Part shown: one piece after another, positions 35,801-44,800 of the stretch
Position numbering within the stretch: the first letter of the stretch is position 1
Layout: each line of letters opens with the position of its first letter
Source: Stigmatella aurantiaca
GTDB lineage: Bacteria; Myxococcota; Myxococcia; Myxococcales; Myxococcaceae
Length of the DNA: 64,000 bases
Assembly: GCF_900109545.1 (NCBI RefSeq)
Contig: NZ_FOAP01000006.1
Span: forward strand, 248,001-312,000
Direction of reading: 5' to 3'
Notes under the pieces: generated by a model
The model's database searches: none
What the model was told of the DNA's origin: nothing
Seen by the model: the letters and a program-made list of their open reading frames with translations, nothing else
Position numbers and translations under genes: made by a program

Positions 35801-38800
35801 GATGGAGAGCGTCTCGCCCGTGTCCGGCGCGGACGAGTCGTTCACCAGCACATCCAGCACCGTGGCGGCGCTGTCCTCGGCCACCGTGAAGCTGTCGTCG
35901 TTGGCCACCGGCGGCCGGTTGGTCCCGCCCACGATGACCGTCACCGTCGCCGTGTCCGTGCCACCGTTGCCGTCCGATACCGTGTACGTGAACGTCGTGG
36001 TGCCGCTGAAGTTGGCCGCGGGCGTGAAGCTCACGTTGGCGGCCGTGAAGGTCACCGTGCCGTTCGCGGGCTGCGTCACCGCCGTCACCCGCAGCGTCTC
36101 TCCCACGTCGGGCGTGATGGTGTCGTTGATCAACACGTTCAGCGCGGTGGGGCCGCTGTTGCCCGCCACCGTGAAGCTGTCGTCGTTGGCCGTGGGCGCA
36201 TCATTCACCGGCGTCACCGTCACCACCACGGTCGCCGTGTCCGTGCCGCCCCGGCCATCCGAGGCCGTGTAGGTGAAGAAGGTGGTCCCGAAGAAGTCGG
36301 CCGGAGGCGTGTAGCTGACCTTGTCCCCGGTGATGGCCACCGTGCCGTTCGCGGGTTGCGTCACGGCCACCACCGACAGCGTCTCGCCAAGGTCCGGCGC
36401 CGTCGAGTCGTTGGCCAGCACGTCCAGCTCCGTGGCCCCGCTGTCCTCGGCCACCGTGAAGGCATCGTCGCCCGCCGTGGGCGGACGGTTCACGGGCGTG
36501 ACCGTGACCGTGACCGTCGCCGTGTCCGTGCCACCGTTGCCGTCGGACACCGTGTACGTGAACGTCGTGGTGCCGCGGAACCCGATGGCCGGCGTGAACG
36601 TCACGTCCGTGGCCGTGAAGGACACGGTGCCGTTGGCCGGCTGGGTCACCTCGGTGATGGTGAGCGTCTCGCCCACGTCGGGCGCGAACGTGTCGTTGAC
36701 CAGCACGTTCAGCACCGTCGTGCCCAGGTCCTCGGACATGGTGAAGGTGTCGTTGACGGCATCCGGCGGGTCGTTCACCGGCGTCACCGTCACCGTCACC
36801 GTGGCCTCATCCGAGGCACCTCCACCGTCCGTCACCGTGTAGGTGAACGTCGTGGTGCCATAGGTGTTGGGCGCGGGCGTGAAGCTCACGTGGGCCTGGG
36901 TGAAGGTCACCGTGCCGTTCGCGGGCTGCGTCACCGCCGACACCCGCAGCGTGTCGCCCGTTTCGGGGCCCGTCGAGTCGTTGGCCAGCACATCCACCAC
37001 CGTGGCCCCGCTGTCCTCCGCCACCGTGATGGCGTCGTCGTTGGCCGTGGGCGGGTCGTTCACCGGCGTCACCGTCACCGTGACGGCCGCCGTGTCCGTA
37101 CCGCCGTTGCCGTCGGACACCGTGTACGAGAAGGCCGTGGCGCCAAAGTAGTTGTCCGGGGGCGTGTAGCTCACCGTGTTGCCGGTGATGGCCACCGTGC
37201 CGCGGGTCGGCTGCGTCACCGAGACGATGGAGAGCGTCTCGCCCGTGTCCGGAGCGGTGGTGTCGTTGGCCAGCACGTCCAGCTCCGTGGCCCCGCTGTC
37301 CTCGGCCACCGTGAAGCTGTCATTCACGGCGTCGGGCCGGTGGTTGCCGCCGTCATTCACGATGATGCTCACCGTCGCCGTGGCCGTGCCGCCATTGCCG
37401 TCCGACACCGTGTACGTGAACGTCGTGAGGCCGTTGAAGTCCGTCGCGGGGGTGAACCGCACCACCCCTCCGGTCAGCGTCACCGAGCCGGAGGACGGCT
37501 GGGTCACCGCCGTGATGGTGAGCGTCTCGCCGAGGTCCGGCGCCGTCGAGTCGTTGGCCAGCACGTCCAGCGCCGTGGTCCCGCTGTTCTCCATCACCGT
37601 GAAGGAGTCGTCGTTGGCCGTGGGCAGGTCGTTCACCGGCGTCACCGTCACCGTCACCGTGGCCGTGGCCGTCCCCCCGTTGCCATCGGAGATCGTGTAC
37701 GTGAACGTCGTGGTGCCGTAGTAGTTGGCCGGCGGCGTGTAGCTCACGTTGCCCGAGGTGAAGGTCACCGAGCCGTTGGCCGGCTGGGTGACGGCCGTGA
37801 GGGTCAGGGTCTCTCCCGGCTCCGGCGCCGACGAGTCGTTCGCCAGCACGTTCAGCACGGTGGTGCCGCTGTCCTCGGCCACCGAGTAGGCGTCGTTGTT
37901 CGCCGTGGGCGGGTCATTCACCGGCGAGATGATCATCGTCACCGTGGCCGTGGCCGTTCCCCCGTTGCCGTCCGAGAGGGTGTAGGTGAACGAGGTGGAG
38001 CCGTAGTAGTTGGCCGCGGGCGTGAAGGTGATGCCCGTGGCGGTGAAGGTCACCGTGCCCCCGCCCGGCTGCGTCACCGCGATGATGGAGAGCGTCTCGC
38101 CCGTGTCCGGCGCGGACGAGTCGTTGGCGAGCACGTCGAGCGCCGTGGGCCCGCTGTCCTCGGCCATCGTGAAGCTGTCGTTGACGGCCCGGGGCGGGTC
38201 GTTGACCGGCGTCACCGTTACCGTGACGGTCGCCGTGTCCGTACCGCCGTTGCCATCGGACACCGTGTACGTGAACGTCGTGGTGCCATTGTAATTGGCC
38301 TCGGGCCGGAAGCGGATCACGCCGCCCGTCAGCGTCACCGAGCCATGCGTGGGCAGGGTCACGGCAATCACCGAGAGCGTCTCGTCCGTGTCCGGCGCCG
38401 TGGTGTCGTTGGCCAGCACGTCCAGCGCCGTGAAGCCGCTGTCCTCGGCCACCGTGAAGGCATCGTCGTTGGCCGTGGGCGGATCGTTCACCGGCGTCAC
38501 CGTCACCGAGACGTTGGCCGTGTCCGTGCCGCCGTTTCCGTCCGAGACGGTGTACGTGAACGCCGTGGTTCCGTTGTAGTTGGCGGCCGGCGTGAAGCTC
38601 ACGTTGGAGGCGGTGAAGGTCACCGTGCCATTCGCGGGCTGCGTCACCGCCGTGATGGTGAGCGTCTCGTCCGGGTCGGGCGTGGTGGTGTCGTTGGCCA
38701 GGACATCCAGCACCGTGGCCCCACTGTTCTCCGCCACCGTGAAGTTGTCGTTCCTGGCGTCGGGCGGGTGGTTCACCGGCGTCACCGTCACCGTCACCGT

Positions 38801-41800
38801 GGCGGTCGCCGTGCCCCCGTTGCCGTCGGAGATCGTGTACGTGAACGTCGCCGTCCCACGGAAGTTGGTGGCGGGCGTGAAGCGCAGCACGCCGCCCGTC
38901 AGCGTCACCGTGCCATTCGCGGGCTGGGTGACGGACGCAATGGAGAGGGTCTCGCCCACGTCCGGAGCCAGCGTGTCGTTGGCCAGGACATTCAGCGCCG
39001 TGGCCCCGCTGTTCTCCGCGACCGTGAAGGCGTCGTCCAGCGCCACCGGCGGGTCGTTCACCGGCGTCACCGTCACCGTGACGGTCGCCGTGTCCGTGGC
39101 ACCGTTTCCGTCGGACACCGTGTACGTGAACGTCGTGGTGCCGTTGGAGTTGGGCGCAGGCGTGAAGCTCACGTTCCCCGCGCCGAGCGTCACCGTGCCA
39201 TTCGCCGGCTGCGTCACCGCCGTGAGGGTGAGCGTCTCGCCCGTGTCCGGCAGCGTGGTGTCATTGGCCAGGACGTCCAGCACCGTGGCCCCGCTGTCCT
39301 CGGCCACCGAGAAGCTGTCGTTGACGGCATCCGGCGGATCGTTCACCGGCGTCACCGTCACCGAGACGGCCGCCGTGGCAGAGCCGCCGTTGCCGTCGGA
39401 CACCGTGTACGTGAACGTCGTGGTGCCACTGAAGTTGGCTGCGGGCGCGAAGCGCAGAACGCCGCCCGTCAGCGTCACCGTGCCGTTGGCGGGCTGGGTG
39501 ACGGCCGCGATGGAGAGCGTCTCGCCCACGTCGGGGGCCAGCGTGTCGTTGGCCAGCACGTCCAGCGCCGTGGCCGCGCTGTCCTCCTCCACCGTGAACG
39601 CATCGTCCAGCGCCACCGGCGGATCGTTCACCGGCGTCACGGTCACCGTGACGGTCGCCGTGGCAGAGCCGCCGTTGCCGTCGGACACCGTGTACGTGAA
39701 CGTCGTGGTGCCGTGGTAGTTGGGCGCGGGCGTGAAGCTCACGTTGGCGGCCGTGAAGGTCACCGTGGCGTTGGCGGGCTGGGTCACCGCCGTGATGGAC
39801 AGCACCTCTCCGAGGTCCGGCGCGGCGGTGTCGTTGGCCAGCACGTTGAGCACCGTGGCCGCGCTGTCCTCGGCCACCGAGAAGCTGTCGTTGGTGGCCA
39901 CCGGCGGGTTGTTCTGCGCCACCACCCGGACCGTCACCGTGGCCGTGTCCGTGCCGCCGTTGCCGTCGGAGAGGGTGTACGTGAACGTCGTGGTGCCCCG
40001 GAAGCCCGTGGCCGGCGTGAAGCTCACCCCCGTGGCGGTGAAGGTCACCGTGCCGTTGGCGGGCTGAGTCACCGCCGTGATGGCGAGCGTCTCGCCCGTG
40101 TCCGGCGCGAACGTGTCGTTGGCCAGCACGTCCAGCACCGTGGTGCCCGACGTGTCCATCACCGTGAAGTTGTCGTTGACGGCATCCGGCGGGTCATTGA
40201 CCGGCGTGACCGTCACCGTGACGGCCGCCGTGGCGGTGCCGCCGTGGCCGTCGGACACCGTGTACGTGAACGTCGTGGTGCCGTGGTAGTTCGCGGCCGG
40301 CGTGAAGCGCACCACGCTCGTGGTCGACGTCACCGTGCCGTTCGCCGGCTGCGTCACCGCCGTGATGGCGAGCGTCTCGCCCGTGTCCGGCAGCGTGGTG
40401 TCGTTGGCCAGCACGTCCAGCACCGTGGCGGCGCTGTCCTCGGCCACCGTGAAGCTGTCGTCCTGGGCCACCGGCGGATCATTCACGTTCGTCACCGTCA
40501 CCGTGACGATGGCCGTGGCGGTGCCGCCGTTGCCGTCGGACACCGTGTACGTGAACGTCGTGGTCCCGCTGAAGCCCGGCGTGGGGGTGAAGCTGACGTT
40601 GGTGGCCGTGAACGTCACCGTGCCGTGAGCCGGCTGCGTCACCGCGGAGACGCTGAGCGTCTCGCCCGTGTCCGGAGCGAACGTGTCGTTGGCCAGCACG
40701 TTGAACACCGTGGCGGAGCTGTTCTCGGCCACCGTGTAGCTGTCATTGGCCGCCACCGGCGGGTCGTTCACCGGCGTCACCGTCACCGTCACCGTGGCGG
40801 TATCCGAGCCCCCGTTGCCATCGGAGAGCGTGTACGTGAACGTCGTGGTCCCGTTGTAGTTGGCTGGAGGCGTGTAGCGCACCACGCCGGCCGTCAGCGT
40901 TACCGAGCCCTGCGACGGCTGGGTGACGGACTTGACCGACAGCGTCTCGCCGGTATCCGGCGCGAACGAGTCGTTGGCCAGCACGTCCAGCGCCGTGGCC
41001 CCGCTGTCCTCGGCCACCGAGACGGCATCGTCGACCGCGTCGGGCGGGTCGTTCACCGGCGTCACCGTCACGGTGACGGTGGCCGTGTCCGTGCCGCCGT
41101 GGCCGTCGGACACCGTGTACGTGAACGTCGTGGTGCCATGGAAGTTGGCGGCCGGCTTGAAGCTCACGTTGGAGGTAGTGAAGGTCACCGTGCCGTTCGC
41201 CGGCTGCGTCACCTCGGTGATGGAGAGCGTCTCGCCCGTGTCCGGCGCCGTGGTGTCGTTGGCCAGCACATTGAACGGGGTGGCGGCGCTGTCCTCGGCC
41301 ACCGTGAAGGCATCGTCGTTGGCCGTGGGCGGGTCGTTCACCGGCGTCACCGTCACCGTCACCGTGGCGGTCGCCGTGCCCCCGTTGCCGTCGGAGATCG
41401 TGTACGTGAACGTCGTGGTCCCGTTGTAGTTGGCCACGGGCGTGAAGGAGACACCGGTGGCGGTGAAGGTCACCGTGCCGTTGGCCGGCTGGGTGACCGC
41501 CGTCACCGTCAGCGTCTCACCCGTGTCCGGCGCGAACGAGTCGTTGGCGAGCACATCCAGCGCCGTGGCGCCGCTGCTCTCGGCCACCGTGAAGGTGTCG
41601 TTCACCGCGGTGGGCGGGTCGTTCACCGGCGTCACCGTCATGGAGACGGTGGCCGTGTCCGTGCCGCCCCGGCCGTCGGCCAGCGTATAGGTGAACGTCG
41701 TGGTGCCATGGAAGTTGGCGGCCGGCCGGAAGCGCACCGTCGCGCCATTCAGGGTCACCGTGCCATTCACCGGCTGCGTCACCGCCGAGACGAACAGCGT

Positions 41801-44800
41801 CTCGCCCACGTCGGGCTCCGCCGTGTCGTTGGCCAGCACGTCCACCACCGTGGCCGCGCTGTCCTCGGCCACCGTGAAGGCATCGTCATTGGCCGTCGGC
41901 GGATCATTCACATCCGACACCGTCACATTGACGGTCGCCGTGCTGGTGCCGCCGTTGCCGTCGGAGATCGTGTACGTGAACGTCGTGGTGCCCCGGAAGC
42001 TCGGGGCCGGCTTGAAGGTGACGCCGGTGGCGGTGAAGGTCACCGTGCCGTTGGCCGGCTGGGTGACTGCCGTCACCGTCAGCGTCTCGCCCGTGTCCGG
42101 TGCGAACGAGTCGTTGGCCAGCACGTCCAGCACCGCGCCCGGGCTGTTCTCGTCCACCGTGAAGGCGTCGTTCACCGCGGTGGGCGGGTCGTTCACCGGC
42201 GTCACCGTCACCGTGACGGTGGCCGTGTCCGTGCCGCCCCGGCCATCGGACACCGTATAGGTGAACGTCGTGGAGCCATGGAAGTTGGCGGCCGGCCGGA
42301 AGCGGGCCTTCGTCGAGGAGAAGTTCACCGAGCCATTCGCCGGCTGCGTCACCGCCGTGATGGAGAGCGTCTCGCCCACGTCGGGCGCCGTGGTGTCGTT
42401 GGCCAGCACGTCCAGTTCCGTGAAGGCGCTGTCCTCGGCCACCGTGAAGGTGTCGTCGTTGGCCGTGGGCGGGTCATTCACGTCCGCCACCGTCACGACG
42501 ACCGTCGCCGTGTCGGCGCCTCCGTTGCCGTCCGAGAGGGTGTAGGTGAACGTCGTGGTACCCCGGAAGCCCGCGGCCGGGGTGAAGGTGACGCCGGTGG
42601 CGGTGAAGGTCACCGTGCCGTTGGAGGGCTGGGTGACTGCCGTCACCATCAGCGTCTCCCCCGTGTCCGGCGCCATGGAGTCGTTGGCCAGCACGTCCAG
42701 CACCGTGCCGGTGCTCTGCTGGTCCACGGTGAAGGCATCGTTCACCGCGTCCGGCGGGTCATTCACGTTCGTGACGGTGACGGTGACGGTGGCCACATCC
42801 GTGCCCCCATTGCCATCCGAGGCCGTGTACGTGAACGTGGTGACGCCCGCGAAGTTGGGGGCGGGAGTGAAGCGCACGTTGCCGGTGGTGAAGGTCACCG
42901 TGCCGTGCGCGGGCTGGGTCGCCGCCACGACGGAGAGCGTCTCGCCCGTCTCCGGTCCCACCAGGTCGTTGGCCAGCACGTTGAACGTCGCCAGCGCGCT
43001 GTCCTCGAGCACCGTGTACGCATCGTCCACGGCGTCCGGAGGATCATTCACCGGGGTGATGGTCAGGTTCACCGTCGCGGTGGCCGTGCTGCCGTTGCCA
43101 TCCGTCATCGTGTAGGTGAACGACGTGACGCCCGCGTAGTTGGGCGGCGCCGAGTAGCGCACCACGCCCCCGGCCAGCGTCACCACGCCCCGCAGGGGCT
43201 GGATGACGGCCGTCACCGTCATCGTCTCGTTCAGGTCCGGCGCCGTCGAGTCGTTGGCCAGCACGTCCAGCACGGCATTGATGCTGTCCTCCTCCACGGT
43301 GAACGCGTCGTTGTTGGCGCGGACCGGGTCATTCACTGGCGTCACCGTCACCGTCACCGTGGCGGTGGCCGTGCCACCGCGCCCATCCGAGGCCGTGTAC
43401 GTGAACGTCGTGAGGCCCTCGAAGTCCGCCGTGGGCTTGAAGCTGACGTTGGTGGGGGTGAAGGTCACCGTGCCGTTCGCCGGCTGCGTCACGGCCACCA
43501 CGGACAGCGTCTCGCCCGTGTCCGGCAGCGTGGAGTCGTTGGCCAGCACGTTGAACGCCGTGGCGGCGCTGTCCTCGGCCACCGTGTAGCTGTCGTTGGT
43601 GGCCGTGGGCGGCTCGTTGGGCTGCCCCACCGCCACGGTGACGGTGGCCGTGTCCGTGCCGCCCCGTCCGTCCGAGATGGTGTACGTGAACGTCGTGGTG
43701 CCCTGGAAGCCCGCCGGGGCCGTATAGGAGACGCCCGCGGCGGTGAACGTCACCGAGCCACTGGAGGGCTGGGTCACCGCCGTCACCGTCAGCGCCTCGG
43801 GGCTGTCGGGCAGGTACGTGTCGTTGGCCAGCACGTTGATGGCGTAGTTCGTGCTGTCGCCCGGCACCCCAACGGAGTCATCCACCGCGTCCGGCGGATC
43901 GTTGATGTCCTTGACGGTGATGGGGATGACGTCGTTGTCGCTCAGCACGTTGCCCAGACCGCTGTTCTTCAAGTCCAGGGTCGTGATGACGAGGGAGGTG
44001 GAGCCGTAGAAGTTCTCCTTGGGCTTGTACTTCAGCCCGTTCAGCGCGGCGTTGATGTCCACCAGCTTGCCCTCGAAGGACATGGCCGCATCCGCGGTGC
44101 CGTCTCCGCCCAGGAAGGTCAGCCCCGCGATGCCGCTGAGCGTGGTCACACCCTGGTTGGCGGCGAGCGTCACGCGCAGCTTGCGGTTGAACACGTCCAC
44201 GTCCGAGGTGGAGATCGTCTTCGTGCCGGAGAAGACGAGCTCCGTGTCCTCGTCCATCGTCTGCGCCACGGGCACCGGCAGCTTGTTGACCGGGGCGTCG
44301 TTCTGGCCCACCACCGTCTCCTGAGACGAGGTGTTGTCGCCGGGCGTGGGGTCCGTGTTGTCCGAGCTGATGGTGACGCTCGACGTCAGCAGGATGTCAT
44401 CCTGGTACTTCGCCATCATCGTGAACTTGAGGGTCTGCGAGACGTTGACGCCGAGCGTCGGCGCCCTGCACGTCCACACGTAGACGTCGCCCAGGGTGCC
44501 GCAATTCCACCCCGTGGGCGGTGCGTTGCTCTGGAAGAAGGCGTCCCGGGGGAGGTTCACCACCACCACCGGGTTGTCCGCCGCGTTGGGCCCCAGGTTC
44601 TGGACGTCGATGAGGTAGTCGACGAAGGCCCCCTCGGCGATCGGATCCGCCGAGTCCAGCAGGGTGATGCGCAGGTTGGCCGGGCCCGCCAGCATCGGCT
44701 GGACGTGCACATCCGGGGCGACCCGCCAGAAGTCCGGCACGGTGTCCACGCGGGGCACCTGCAGGGCCTGGGCGCTCAACGCGCCGCGCGCGGAGGCTTC

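Noticed and set aside
32510-43903. Regularly spaced repeats as a possible CRISPR or satellite array
   Set aside because: The 285-bp period is a multiple of three, stays in frame, and encodes a known ~95-aa cadherin-like repeat.
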